Positions 20,730 through 29,988 of a stretch of 64,000 nucleotides of DNA are shown piece after piece. The stretch covers positions 147,784-211,783 of the forward strand of contig JAXHLR010000009.1 of assembly GCA_034521975.1 (NCBI GenBank). The letters are read 5' to 3'. The notes below the pieces were generated by a model. That model did not search any database and was not told the origin of the DNA. It saw only the letters and a program-made list of their open reading frames with translations. Position 1 is the first letter of the stretch; every line of letters starts with the position of its first letter. A program made the translations under genes and the position numbers. This stretch comes from Acidimicrobiales bacterium. GTDB lineage: Bacteria > Actinomycetota > Acidimicrobiia > Acidimicrobiales > SKKL01.

Positions 20730-23066
20730 ATGAGCAAACCCGACGCGCGCGACCTTGATGAGGACGTGCTCCACCAGATCGAGCAGCGAATCCTGTGGCT
20801 CGGGACGCGCATGGTCGACGAGGCCAACCGGCGCGAGCCGATGGGAATCAAGGTGGGTGGCCACCAGGCCTCCTCCGCCTCGATGGTGTCGATCCTCGCG
20901 GCCTTGTGGTTCGGGCACCTCCGAGCCGACGACAAGGTTGCGGTCAAGCCCCACGCTTCCCCCGCCTATCACGCGCTCATGTATCTCATCGGGGCCCTCG
21001 ATCGCTCGTATCTCACGAAGCTGCGCGCTCGCGGCGGTCTGCAGGCCTATCCGTCGCGCACCAAGGATCCCGATGTCCCCGACTACTCGACCGGATCGGT
21101 GGGCCTAGGAGCCGTGGCCCCGCTCTTCTCCGCTGCAGCGCGCCGCTACTGCGATGACCACTTCGGCGACGGACCTCCCGCCCGGTTCTTCGCCCTGGCC
21201 GGTGACGCCGAGCTCGACGAAGGCAATGTGTGGGAGGCGATTGCCGAACCTGTCACCGCCGGACTCGGCAACTTCACGTTGATCATCGACCTGAACCGCC
21301 AGAGCCTCGACCGGATCATCCCCGACATCCAGGAGACCCGCCTCGCCGGCTTCTTCCACAACGCCGGGTGGCACGTCGCAGAGGCGAAGTACGGCCGCCG
21401 ACTCACCGCAGCCTTTGAGCGCCCTGGTGGCGATGCCCTCCGCAACCACATCGATGCGATGTCGAACGAGGCCTATCAGGAGTTGTTCAAGCTCGACGGA
21501 GACCGCCTTCGGGACACGTTCCTCCGCGGCGCGGACCCTGCGGTGGGCCGAGCGCTCACCGACGTGGACGACCAAGACCTGCTCGGCCTACTCGCCGACC
21601 TGGGCGGCCACGACCTGTCCACGTTGGGTGACGCGCTCGACACCTGCGACTCCGAGTCGGATCGGCCGAGTGTGGTCTTCGCCTACACGATCAAGGGATG
21701 GGGACTGCCGACGGCTGGCGATCCGCTCAACCACGCCGCGCTTCTGACCGAAGACCAGATCGACGACCTGCGTTGCTCGGTCGAGCTCGACCGCGAATCG
21801 GAGTGGAACCGCTTCGATCCCGACTCCGCGGCGGGAAGGCTGTGCAGCGAGACCGGCGCCAGGCTGCGGCGCGACCCCTTCGGGTCGCAACCCCGGCCGG
21901 CAGTGCCCGCACGGGCGTCCCAAGTCGTTCGTCGTGGCACCGTGTCCACCCAGGAGGCCTTCGGCCGCACGCTGACCCGCCTCGCGGCGGAGGAGGTCGG
22001 TTCCCGCCTGGTCACTGCCACACCGGACGTCTCGGTCTCGACGAACCTCGGCGGGTGGATCAACAAGGTCGGCGTCTACTCCCACGACGAGCGGGCGGAC
22101 CACGGCGGTAGCGAACAGCTGCTCAAGTGGGCGCCCGCTCCATCAGGCCAGCACATCGAGCTCGGGATCTCCGAGATGAACCTGTTCATGCTGCTCGGAC
22201 AACTCGGCCTCTCCCACGAGCACCACGGTCAGCACCTCCTTCCGGTGGCGACCGTCTACGACCCGTTTGTGCTCCGGGGGCTCGACGCGCTGATCTACGG
22301 GCTCTACAACGCCGCCCGATTCGTCGTCGCGGGGACTCCGGCGGGGGTCACGCTCGCTCCCGAAGGCGGCGCCCACCAATCGAGTGTGACCGCGTCGCTC
22401 GGGATGGAGCTGCCCGGGCTCGCCTACGTCGAACCGTGCTTCGCCACCGAGGTCGACTGGATGCTGTGCGAGGCGCTCGATCGCCTCGGTGGAGCCGACG
22501 GGGAGAGCAGCTACTTGCGGTTGTCGACGCGGCCGATCGACCAGGCCCCGTTCGATGCGGCGATCGCGCGCACCGGTGAGCAAGGACTGAGAGAGCTGGT
22601 TCTCGACGGCGGGTATCGGCTGGCCGAGACGCCTGTCGATGGCCGACCAGCGGTCACGATCGTGGCGACCGGCGCGCTGGTCCCCGAGGCGTTGTGCGCT
22701 GCTGAGGAGCTCGACGGTGAAGGCGTCGGAGCCACGGTCATCAACGTCACCAGCCCGGACCGCCTCTACCGGTCCTGGCAGGGGCAAGTCCGTCCGGCTC
22801 TCGACGCTGGTCGGGCCATACGTCGGCCGAGCCATCTGCACCGACTGATCCCACCTGCCGAGCGCGACCGGCCGATCGTGAGCGTCCACGACGCCGCCAG
22901 CCACACCCTGGCCTGGTTGGGCTCGGCGATCGGTGCCCCCCAGGTGAGCCTCGGGGTCGACCGCTTCGGCGAGTCCGGGACGATCCACGACCTCCACGAG
23001 CTCACTGGGATCTCAACCGGGGACGTGGTCAACGCTGCACTGCTGGCGATCTACGATCTGGCGTGA
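20730..23066 (+). CDS. AceE-like thiamine-diphosphate 2-oxo acid dehydrogenase E1/transketolase family
   Basis: A 778-residue thiamine-diphosphate enzyme. The cofactor motif is GDAELDE...IIDLNRQSLD, and the N-terminal segment GGHQASSASM...KPHASPAYHALMYLIGAL matches the homodimeric pyruvate dehydrogenase E1 (AceE) pattern. It is about 110 residues shorter than AceE and lacks part of the N terminus used to bind the E2 core. No E2 or E3 gene is adjacent. The family also includes transketolase-like proteins, so the reaction may not be pyruvate oxidation. Regulated probably by the divergent Lrp protein. Its 3' end overlaps the converging PH-domain gene by 16 bp. Confidence 0.8.
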   Translation: MSKPDARDLDEDVLHQIEQRILWLGTRMVDEANRREPMGIKVGGHQASSASMVSILAALWFGHLRADDKVAVKPHASPAYHALMYLIGALDRSYLTKLRARGGLQAYPSRTKDPDVPDYSTGSVGLGAVAPLFSAAARRYCDDHFGDGPPARFFALAGDAELDEGNVWEAIAEPVTAGLGNFTLIIDLNRQSLDRIIPDIQETRLAGFFHNAGWHVAEAKYGRRLTAAFERPGGDALRNHIDAMSNEAYQELFKLDGDRLRDTFLRGADPAVGRALTDVDDQDLLGLLADLGGHDLSTLGDALDTCDSESDRPSVVFAYTIKGWGLPTAGDPLNHAALLTEDQIDDLRCSVELDRESEWNRFDPDSAAGRLCSETGARLRRDPFGSQPRPAVPARASQVVRRGTVSTQEAFGRTLTRLAAEEVGSRLVTATPDVSVSTNLGGWINKVGVYSHDERADHGGSEQLLKWAPAPSGQHIELGISEMNLFMLLGQLGLSHEHHGQHLLPVATVYDPFVLRGLDALIYGLYNAARFVVAGTPAGVTLAPEGGAHQSSVTASLGMELPGLAYVEPCFATEVDWMLCEALDRLGGADGESSYLRLSTRPIDQAPFDAAIARTGEQGLRELVLDGGYRLAETPVDGRPAVTIVATGALVPEALCAAEELDGEGVGATVINVTSPDRLYRSWQGQVRPALDAGRAIRRPSHLHRLIPPAERDRPIVSVHDAASHTLAWLGSAIGAPQVSLGVDRFGESGTIHDLHELTGISTGDVVNAALLAIYDLA

Positions 23067-24676
23067 GGCTCCATCTGCACCGAGCCTGTCGCCACGGGGT
23101 GGTCGACCAGCTCGCGGTCGCGGATCTCGGCCTCGATCGATGCGCATCGGTCGGCCCGCTGGTCGAGCACGAGGGGGGTGACGCCGCGGCCCGCGAGATC
23201 GGCTCGGAACGTGGCCAGCCCCCGCCATCGCTGGAACGGGCTGGCCGAGATCCGGGTGCTCTGAACGCGGGGGATCACCACCACGACGGTCCGGCGCAGC
23301 AGCGACCCCCAGCGGGTGACCAGCAGATCACCGTCGAGGCGGTGGCCGAGGTTGCGGTACGCGTCCAGTCCCATCACCACCGAGAGCGCCACCGCCGCGA
23401 CTCCGATCATCACCACCGTGGTCGGCGAGCGCCCCACGGCTACGGCGACGCCGATGAGCAGCGCGGCGACCGCCAGGCGCCGCACGATCCTGCGGCTCCG
23501 CGCGGCTCTGGGTGCCGCCGCCAGATGGTCTCGGTCCACGGTTCGACCGATCCCCACCGCCAGCAACCGGTCGATCTCGCCGCGATCGGCCAGCGGCACC
23601 GAGAGCTGAGCCTCGGCTCCCGCGCCCGTCCCCGCGCTGCGGATCTGGATCGAGGCGTAGCCCAGGAGTCGGTGCAGGGGATTCTGGCGGATCGCGACGG
23701 CCTGGACCCGCGCCAGGGGAACCACCGCATCGCGTCGTTCGAACAAGCCCCGACGCAGCCGTAGCTCGTCACCAGCTCGCACCACCGTCAGGTCGTGGTG
23801 GGTAGCCAGGGAACTGAGTGCCGCTGCCACCACGGCGACCACCACCAGCGCCAGGGCGCCGGCGAGGAACCCGAGGGAGACCAGCAGCGTTCCCGCTTCC
23901 TCCTCGACCGACTCGGCCATGCTCCGAGGCAACCGGCTCAGGGTGTCGGCCAGGGTTCCCATGAGCGCGAACACCACCAGCAGGTTCGACCCTGTGACCC
24001 CCGCCAGCATCACCTTCCACACCGACAACCGCAGGACCTCGACCTCGGGGGGTGGTGGTGCCTCCGCATCGGGCCGGCCGCCGACGGCTTCGTCGCCCAC
24101 GTCGCCGGCATCATCGGCGCCGGTCGGGCCGGTTGGTCCATCGGCCAGTGCCCGGGCACGAGCGGCCACCACGTGCCGTTGGAGGGCCACGGCCTCGTCC
24201 TTGCCGAGCGCGTCGAGTCGCACCTCGGCGCTGCCGGCGCCGCCCGCGGTCTCGATGCGGACCACCGCGAACCCCACGAATCGGTGCAGGAGCGGCTCGC
24301 TGACCTCGACGTGTTGGACCCGGGTCACCGGGACCCGCCGGTAGGTGCGCGAGATCACACCGTCGTCGAGGGTGATGGTCTGGCCGTCGAAGCTCCAGGT
24401 GCGCCGGGACCAGACGAGCAGCGATGCCGCAATGTTGTAGGCGACCGCCAGCGCCAGCAGCAGGAGCTGGCCCAGCGCGACCGCCACCAGGATCAGGCCG
24501 AGACCACCGCGCCCGAACGAGAACAGGTCGAGCCATGGGCTGACGGGATGTGTCCGTCGCGGCGTCGCCCAGTCGCCGGCTCCGCCCATCGACCGCGGCG
24601 GTGGCGGTGGCGGTGGTGGTGGTGGTGGCGATCCCGGCGCCCCCGAGGGCGGCAGTGGCGGCTCAGACGGCGTCAT
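23051..24676 (-). CDS. PH-domain membrane protein (YdbT-like, bPH2)
   Basis: A 541-residue membrane protein with three bacterial PH (bPH2) domains separated by paired transmembrane helices. Signature segments LVWSRRTWSFDGQTITLDDGVISRTYRRVPVTRVQHVEV, then LRLRRGLFERRDAVVPLARVQAV, then LVTRWGSLLRRTVVVVIPRVQS each mark a PH unit. The first ~25 residues hold a run of 12 prolines. The family (YdbT) is paired with YdbS, as here, and has been linked to membrane stress or bacteriocin tolerance in Bacillus. ATG at 24676 overlaps the end of the upstream partner by 14 bp. Confidence 0.85.
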   Translation of the reverse strand: MTPSEPPLPPSGAPGSPPPPPPPPPPPRSMGGAGDWATPRRTHPVSPWLDLFSFGRGGLGLILVAVALGQLLLLALAVAYNIAASLLVWSRRTWSFDGQTITLDDGVISRTYRRVPVTRVQHVEVSEPLLHRFVGFAVVRIETAGGAGSAEVRLDALGKDEAVALQRHVVAARARALADGPTGPTGADDAGDVGDEAVGGRPDAEAPPPPEVEVLRLSVWKVMLAGVTGSNLLVVFALMGTLADTLSRLPRSMAESVEEEAGTLLVSLGFLAGALALVVVAVVAAALSSLATHHDLTVVRAGDELRLRRGLFERRDAVVPLARVQAVAIRQNPLHRLLGYASIQIRSAGTGAGAEAQLSVPLADRGEIDRLLAVGIGRTVDRDHLAAAPRAARSRRIVRRLAVAALLIGVAVAVGRSPTTVVMIGVAAVALSVVMGLDAYRNLGHRLDGDLLVTRWGSLLRRTVVVVIPRVQSTRISASPFQRWRGLATFRADLAGRGVTPLVLDQRADRCASIEAEIRDRELVDHPVATGSVQMEPHARS

Positions 24677-25193
24677 CGCGTCCGGCGCGCTCGAGCACCA
24701 GTTGACGGAAGGCCTCCGCATCGCCGGACGCGAGACCGGGCACCGAGCCGTCGCTGGTCGCCGCGGCGGTGGTCAGGTCGGCACTCACCAGCCCCAGCAG
24801 CCGGTCGATGGGCCCCTTCGACAGATCGACCTGCTGGACCCGGCGGTAGGGAACGGCCGAACGGCGCTGCACGATGACCCCGCGGCGGATCTCGAGCGCA
24901 TCGTCGGCAAGGCGGTACGACCAGTGGCGGTAGACGATGGGAGGCCACACGAGCCCGGCGAGGACCGCCAGCGCCAGGATGGCCGCCGGTGCCACCAGGA
25001 TCGGCCACCCATCCAGCCAGCCTGAGTTGCGGGCGATGAGCTCCGCCGCCGCCAGCGGGACGGCGACGAACAGCCCGTTGCCCACCGTGTCGATGCGCCA
25101 CCGGGTGACGACCCGCGGGTGCAGCGAGCACCATCGTCCTGCTTCGAGCTCGTCGGCCGACGCCGAGGGATCGTGATTCTGCACCGCCGCCAC
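24663..25193 (-). CDS. PH-domain membrane protein (YdbS-like, bPH2)
   Basis: A 176-residue protein with two hydrophobic helices (about residues 40-90) and one bPH2 domain starting YRLADDALEIRRGVIVQRRSAVPYRRVQQVDL. It is the small partner of the YdbT-like protein downstream, with which it overlaps, and the two probably form one membrane complex. The start MAAVQNHD fits the family length. Function is unknown beyond the family. Confidence 0.85.
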   Translation of the reverse strand: MAAVQNHDPSASADELEAGRWCSLHPRVVTRWRIDTVGNGLFVAVPLAAAELIARNSGWLDGWPILVAPAAILALAVLAGLVWPPIVYRHWSYRLADDALEIRRGVIVQRRSAVPYRRVQQVDLSKGPIDRLLGLVSADLTTAAATSDGSVPGLASGDAEAFRQLVLERAGRDDAV

Positions 25194-25197
25194 CGGT

Positions 25198-25836
25198 TCA
25201 GACGACGAGGGTGGCCACCGCCGAGAAGTGGAACACCGCCGCGATGATCGTGAAGGTGTGCCAGACCTCGTGGTAGCCGAAGGTACGGGGCCAGGGATCG
25301 GGCCACTTGGTGATCAGCACCGGGAACCCGATGGTGTACATGACCCCGCCGGCGACGATGAGGGCGAGTTGGATCGGGCTGAGGTGATGCACCAGAACCG
25401 GCGCGGCCGCCAGCGCGCTCCACCCGAGGATCGGGTAGAGGGCGAACCCGAGCCAGCGGATCCGGTGGAACGCCACCAGCTTCAGCACGATCCCGACCAG
25501 GGCGACGACGCCGACGACGCTCAACATGGGGATCCCCCACTCCGGCGGCAGCGCCAGCAGGCAGATGGGAACGTAGGTGCCGGTGATGAGCAGGAAGATC
25601 ATCGAATGGTCGAGCCGTTGCATCACCTGCCGGGCGCGCGGGGTGCGGGCCAACCGGTGGTAGGCAGCCGAGGTGCCGAAGCCGGCGAGCAGGGTCGCGG
25701 CGTAGATGGCTGCTGCGACCCGGGCGGTCGCGCCGTCGGCGAGCACGACGAGGATCAGACCGGCGGGGATGGCGGCGAAGAACGTGATCGCGTGGGCGCG
25801 GCCCCGCCAGAGGGGGAGATCGAGCGCTTCGCTCAC
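25198..25836 (-). CDS. Hemolysin III/PAQR family membrane protein
   Basis: A 212-residue protein with seven predicted transmembrane helices. The conserved family residues are present: the His and Ser of GFGTSAAYHRLARTP, the Asp of LDHSMIFLLITGTYVPI, and the HEVWHTFTIIAAVFHF segment near the end with the second metal-binding His pair. PAQR proteins are metal-dependent hydrolase-like membrane enzymes; the name hemolysin is historical. The GTG at 25836 is chosen for its spacing to GAGGG; a GTG at 25845 is the alternative but lies too close to it. Confidence 0.87.
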   Translation of the reverse strand: MSEALDLPLWRGRAHAITFFAAIPAGLILVVLADGATARVAAAIYAATLLAGFGTSAAYHRLARTPRARQVMQRLDHSMIFLLITGTYVPICLLALPPEWGIPMLSVVGVVALVGIVLKLVAFHRIRWLGFALYPILGWSALAAAPVLVHHLSPIQLALIVAGGVMYTIGFPVLITKWPDPWPRTFGYHEVWHTFTIIAAVFHFSAVATLVV

Positions 25837-25957
25837 GATGTTCACACCCTCGACTCTACTTGACGAGGGGCCGGCAACGACGGCGCAGGCCATCGAGGCG
25901 GGCGAGCTGCACCAGCAGGCCGGCCCGGTCACGGCGATGCTCACCCATGCTCGCAAG

Positions 25958-25981
25958 GACCGCCGCGCACAAGCGGCGGTC
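25958..25981. repeat. Inverted repeat upstream of otsA
   Basis: GACCGCCGC (25958-25966) and GCGGCGGTC (25973-25981) form a perfect 9-bp inverted repeat with a 6-base spacer, about 60 bp before the otsA start in the divergent spacer. It may be an operator or a leader hairpin. Nothing else is visible in the ~200-bp spacer. Confidence 0.5.
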
Positions 25982-26039
25982 ATGACACCACCCTCGTCGA
26001 CCGTGCGACTCGCGACGACGGCACTCCATACTGAACGAC

Positions 26040-27455
26040 ATGGCGAATCCTGCAGAGTCCGGTCCGAGTTTCTTGGTCGTTGCCAACCGCCTGCCCGTGC
26101 GTTGGGTCGACGACGACGACAGCGGCAGCGACGGGCACTGGGAGACCAGCCCCGGCGGGCTGGTCTCGGCGGTGCGGCCCGCGATCGTCGACTACGGCGA
26201 AGCGGCCTGGATCGGCTGGACCGGATCGGCCTCCGACGAAGACCCGTTCGTCGACGACGGATTGCACCTGCACCCGCTCGCCATGAACCAGGACGAAAAG
26301 CAGCTGTTCTACGACGGCATGTCGAACGGCACCTTGTGGCCGCTCTACCACGACAAGGCGGTGCCGGCAGAGTTCCACCGGCACTGGTGGGACGGCTACC
26401 GACGCATCAACCGTCGATACAGCGAGGTGGCCGCCGAGGTGGCCGGTCCCGGCGCCACGGTCTGGGTGCACGACTACCAGCTCCAGCTCGTGCCCGGGCT
26501 CCTGCGCGAGATGCGCCCCGACCTGCGCATCGGGTTCTTCCTGCACATCCCGTTCCCCCCACCCGAGCTCTTCGTCGGTCTCCCCTGGCGCAACACGATC
26601 GCCAACGGGGTCCTCGGGGCCGACCTCATCGGGTTCCAGACCCCCGATGCAGCCGACAACTTCCACCGGCTCGCCCAGCGGCTCGGGCTCGCGACCGACG
26701 CCGGCGACGGTCGCTTGGACCTCGGCGACCGCATCGTGCAGACCAAGGCCTTCCCCATCGGGATCGACGTCGCCCGCTACGACGAGGCCGCCCGCACCGA
26801 CAAGACCTCCGACCACGCCCGCGACCTTCGCGCCCGGCTCGGAGCGCCCCACACCGTGCTGTTGGGGGTCGACCGCCTCGACTACACCAAGGGCATCGAC
26901 GTGCGCCTGCGCGCCCTCAAGGAGCTGCTCGACGACGGTGACGTCAACCCGAGCCAGGTGACGATGGTGCAGGTGGCCCAGCCCAGCCGCGACGACGTCG
27001 AGGCCTACATCACCCTCCGCGAGGAGGTCGACCGCCTCGTCGGTGAGATCAACGGCGACCACGGGCGGGTCGGGTTCCCCGTGGTGCACTACATCCACCA
27101 GAACGTCGACTTCCCCGAGCTCATCGCCATGTACCGCGCCGCCGACGTCATGTTGGTGACACCGTTCCGTGACGGCATGAACCTGGTGGCCAAGGAATAC
27201 GTCGCCACCCGCTACGACCTCACCGGAGTGCTGGTGCTCTCGGAGTTCGCGGGAGCGGCGACCGAGCTACGCGACGCACTCTTGGTCAACCCCTACGACA
27301 TCGACGGACTCAAGACCGCCATCGCCCAGGCGGTGGCCATGGAGCCGACCGAGGCCCGCGCCCGGCTCGAGCCGATGCGAGCCGCCGTCTTGGCCAACGA
27401 TGCGGTCGACTGGGCCCGTCGGTTCCTGGCCGACCTGGCCTCGCACCAGCCCTGA
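26040..27455 (+). CDS. otsA: Trehalose-6-phosphate synthase (GT20)
   Basis: A 471-residue GT20 glycosyltransferase that makes trehalose 6-phosphate from UDP- or GDP-glucose and glucose 6-phosphate. Motifs include NRLPVRW and SPGGLVSAV at the N terminus, HDYQLQLVPGLL, LHIPFPPPELF, the GVDRLDYTKGI donor site and PFRDGMNLVAKEY near the C terminus. The length is that of single-domain OtsA. No phosphatase (otsB) is adjacent, so it must be elsewhere. A role in osmoprotection or storage is likely. Confidence 0.95.
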   Translation: MANPAESGPSFLVVANRLPVRWVDDDDSGSDGHWETSPGGLVSAVRPAIVDYGEAAWIGWTGSASDEDPFVDDGLHLHPLAMNQDEKQLFYDGMSNGTLWPLYHDKAVPAEFHRHWWDGYRRINRRYSEVAAEVAGPGATVWVHDYQLQLVPGLLREMRPDLRIGFFLHIPFPPPELFVGLPWRNTIANGVLGADLIGFQTPDAADNFHRLAQRLGLATDAGDGRLDLGDRIVQTKAFPIGIDVARYDEAARTDKTSDHARDLRARLGAPHTVLLGVDRLDYTKGIDVRLRALKELLDDGDVNPSQVTMVQVAQPSRDDVEAYITLREEVDRLVGEINGDHGRVGFPVVHYIHQNVDFPELIAMYRAADVMLVTPFRDGMNLVAKEYVATRYDLTGVLVLSEFAGAATELRDALLVNPYDIDGLKTAIAQAVAMEPTEARARLEPMRAAVLANDAVDWARRFLADLASHQP

Positions 27456-27494
27456 GACCAGCGGAGCCGACCCGGCGCTGCTAGTTTCCTGTCG

Positions 27495-28526
27495 ATGAGT
27501 GACAGGATTCGGGCCACACGGGAGCAGCGCGGGTGGAGCCAGCAGGAGCTGGCTCGACGGGCGGGGGTGACCCGTCAGCTCGTCAGCTCGATCGAGGCCG
27601 GCCGCCACTCCCCCAACGTTGCGGCCGCGCTCGGCCTGGCAGCGGCGCTGGGCGCCACCGTCGAGTCGTTGTTCGGTTCGGGTCCCACTCGTGATGGGGT
27701 GGCCAGCGTCGACGGGGCCCGGCCCGGCAACGGCCCGGTTCGAGCCGCGGTGGTCGGCGACCGGGTGGTGACCGCCGACCTGGCCCACGCCGACGACGAT
27801 CTCGAGCGCTGGGACCTGGCCAACGCTGTCGTCGCCGGCGACCGGATCGAGTGGCTGCACCCCGGTGCCGACGAGGCGGTGATGGTCGCCGGGTGTGACC
27901 CGATGCTCGGTTTGCTGGCCACGGTGGTCGAGCACGAGAGCCCGCACCGCGTCATCGCCGTCCACCGTTCCACCGGGCGTGCCCTCGACGCCCTGGCCGA
28001 GGGCCACGTCCACGCCGTGGTCGTCCACGGGCCATCGGGCACCTTGCCGGCACCACCCGTCGCGGTCCGCCGGATCCACCTCGCCCGATGGCAGGTGGGC
28101 CTCGCCGGCCGGCACACCCCACCGTCGCTCGAGGTGATCGCTGCCGGGGGAACCGACGTGATCCAACGCGAAGGCTCAGCCGGCACCCAGCAGGCGCTGG
28201 TGCGCGCCCTCGTCGCCCTCGGCGGCGACCCCGCGCCGCCCGGGCCGGTGGCATCGGGGCACCTCGATGTCGCCCGCCGGCTCCGTCGGGTCGCGACCGG
28301 CAGCGCCACCGCGGGCATCACGATGGAGGCTGCAGCCCGCGCCTTCGATCTGGCCTTCGACCCCATCGAGGTGCACACCGCCGAGCTGTGGATCGACCGA
28401 CGCTTCGCCGGAATCCCCGCACTGGCCACCATGGTCGAGCTGCTGGCCGGCGCCACGGTGTCGCGGCAGGTGGCCGCCCTCGGCGGCTACGACCTGGCCG
28501 GGACCGGGACCGAGCTGGCGACGTGA
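27495..28526 (+). CDS. XRE-type regulator fused to a periplasmic-binding-like domain (molybdate operon)
   Basis: A 343-residue regulator. Residues 4-58 are an XRE helix-turn-helix (WSQQELARRAGVTRQLVSSIEAGRHSPN), and residues ~190-330 are a PBP-like domain of the molybdate-sensing type (REGSAGTQQALVRALVALGG, then DLAFDPIEVHTAELWIDRR). Such fusions control molybdate uptake. Its stop overlaps the modA GTG (GTGA), so it is the first gene of the operon and probably an autoregulator. The ligand is inferred from the adjacent genes. Confidence 0.88.
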   Translation: MSDRIRATREQRGWSQQELARRAGVTRQLVSSIEAGRHSPNVAAALGLAAALGATVESLFGSGPTRDGVASVDGARPGNGPVRAAVVGDRVVTADLAHADDDLERWDLANAVVAGDRIEWLHPGADEAVMVAGCDPMLGLLATVVEHESPHRVIAVHRSTGRALDALAEGHVHAVVVHGPSGTLPAPPVAVRRIHLARWQVGLAGRHTPPSLEVIAAGGTDVIQREGSAGTQQALVRALVALGGDPAPPGPVASGHLDVARRLRRVATGSATAGITMEAAARAFDLAFDPIEVHTAELWIDRRFAGIPALATMVELLAGATVSRQVAALGGYDLAGTGTELAT

Positions 28527-29329
28527 ACCGACGCCACGCACCACCTCGTGTCACCAGACTGGTGCTCGGACTCCTGGTCGCCGTCCTGGCCTCGTGCGGC
28601 GCGGCCGAGCAGTCCGACGCGCAGCCCGACACCACGATCACCGTGGCCGCCGCGAGCGACCTGCGCTTCGCCTTCGAGGACCTGGGCGCCTCGTTCACCG
28701 ACGAGACCGGCACCGAGGTCACCTTCTCGTTCGGGTCGTCCGGCCTGTTGCGCGAACAGATCATCAACGGCGCCCCGTTCGACCTGTTCGCCTCGGCCAA
28801 CGTCGAGTTCGTCGACGCCGTCATCGACGCGGGTCGGGGCCAGGCCGACACCAAGGCGACCTACGCCTACGGGCGCCTGGCGCTCTGGGCCCCGCCGGGG
28901 ACCCCCCTGCCCGACGCCATCGAGGACCTCACCGATCCGCGGTACTCGCGCATCGCCATCGCCAACCCCGACCACGCACCCTATGGCCTCGCCGCCGAGG
29001 CTGCTCTGGCCACGTCGGGCATCCTCGACGATCTCCGCGACCGGTTGGTCTATGGCGAGAACATCTCCGACACGTTCCGCATCGCCCAGAGCGGCAACGC
29101 GAGCGTGGGCATCATCGCCCTCTCACTGGTGATCGCCGACGGGAGCGACCACACGCTCGTCCCGGACGATCTCCACGACCCGCTCCGCCAAGCCCTGGTC
29201 GTCACCTCGACCGGGGAGCAGGGCGACGCCGCCCGGGCCTTCGCGGCCTACCTCGACACGCCTGCGGGGCGCGAGACCATGGCCTCCTACGGCTTCGTGG
29301 TGCCCGACGACCCCGAACCCGACCGGTGA
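28523..29329 (+). CDS. modA: Molybdate ABC transporter substrate-binding lipoprotein
   Basis: A 268-residue binding protein of ModA length. A lipoprotein signal ends in LASC. ModA signatures are ITVAAASDLRFAFEDLGASF, FSFGSSGLLREQIINGAPFDLFASA (oxyanion-binding Ser residues), IAIANPDHAPYGLAAEAAL and GENISDTFRIAQSGNASVGIIALSL. It delivers molybdate or tungstate to ModBC. It starts at GTG overlapping the regulator stop, and its stop overlaps modB (TGATG). Confidence 0.92.
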   Translation: MNRRHAPPRVTRLVLGLLVAVLASCGAAEQSDAQPDTTITVAAASDLRFAFEDLGASFTDETGTEVTFSFGSSGLLREQIINGAPFDLFASANVEFVDAVIDAGRGQADTKATYAYGRLALWAPPGTPLPDAIEDLTDPRYSRIAIANPDHAPYGLAAEAALATSGILDDLRDRLVYGENISDTFRIAQSGNASVGIIALSLVIADGSDHTLVPDDLHDPLRQALVVTSTGEQGDAARAFAAYLDTPAGRETMASYGFVVPDDPEPDR

Positions 29330-29988
29330 TGGCGGACTGGTTCCCCCTCTGGCTGTCGCTGCGGGTGGCGACCACCGCCACGCTGCTGGCGTGCGTGTTC
29401 GGTGTCGCGCTCGCCTACGTCCTGGCCAAGGGCCGGTTCCGGGGTCGGGGCCTGCTCGAGGCGGTCGTCACCATCCCCATCGTCCTCCCGCCCACGGTGC
29501 TCGGCTACTACCTGCTCACCACCCTCGGGGTGAACAGCCCCGTCGGTCGGGGCTGGGAGCAGGTGTTCGGCTCACCGCTGGTGTTCACCCAGGCCGCGGC
29601 GATCGTGGCGGCGACGGTGTCGGCGCTGCCCTTCGTCGTTCGCACCTCCCGGGCCGCGATCGAAGACGTCGATCCCCGGATCGAGGCGGCGGCGAGGGTC
29701 GCCGGACACCCCGAGTGGAAGGTGGCCACCCTGGTGACGCTGCCGGTCGCCCGGCGCGGGTTGACCGCGGGCATCGCCCTCGGCTTCGCCCGGGCCCTGG
29801 GCGACTTCGGTGCCACGATCATGGTTGCGGGCAACATCCCGCAGCGGACCCAGACCCTTCCCATCGCCGTGTACGACGCCGTCCAGGTCGGCGACCAGAC
29901 CACGGCCCGGACCGGCTCGCTCGTGCTGGCGGCGATCGCCATCGTCGTGCTGCTGGCCATCTCCCAGTACTCCACGAGGCCGGCATGA
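29329..29988 (+). CDS. modB: Molybdate ABC transporter permease
   Basis: A 219-residue inner membrane permease with about five helices. The EAA loop that contacts the ATPase is EAAARVAGHPEWKVATLVTLPVARRGLTAG, and VTIPIVLPPTVLGYYLL is a ModB-type segment. Length is standard. It overlaps modA and modC by one to four bases. Confidence 0.93.
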   Translation: MADWFPLWLSLRVATTATLLACVFGVALAYVLAKGRFRGRGLLEAVVTIPIVLPPTVLGYYLLTTLGVNSPVGRGWEQVFGSPLVFTQAAAIVAATVSALPFVVRTSRAAIEDVDPRIEAAARVAGHPEWKVATLVTLPVARRGLTAGIALGFARALGDFGATIMVAGNIPQRTQTLPIAVYDAVQVGDQTTARTGSLVLAAIAIVVLLAISQYSTRPA

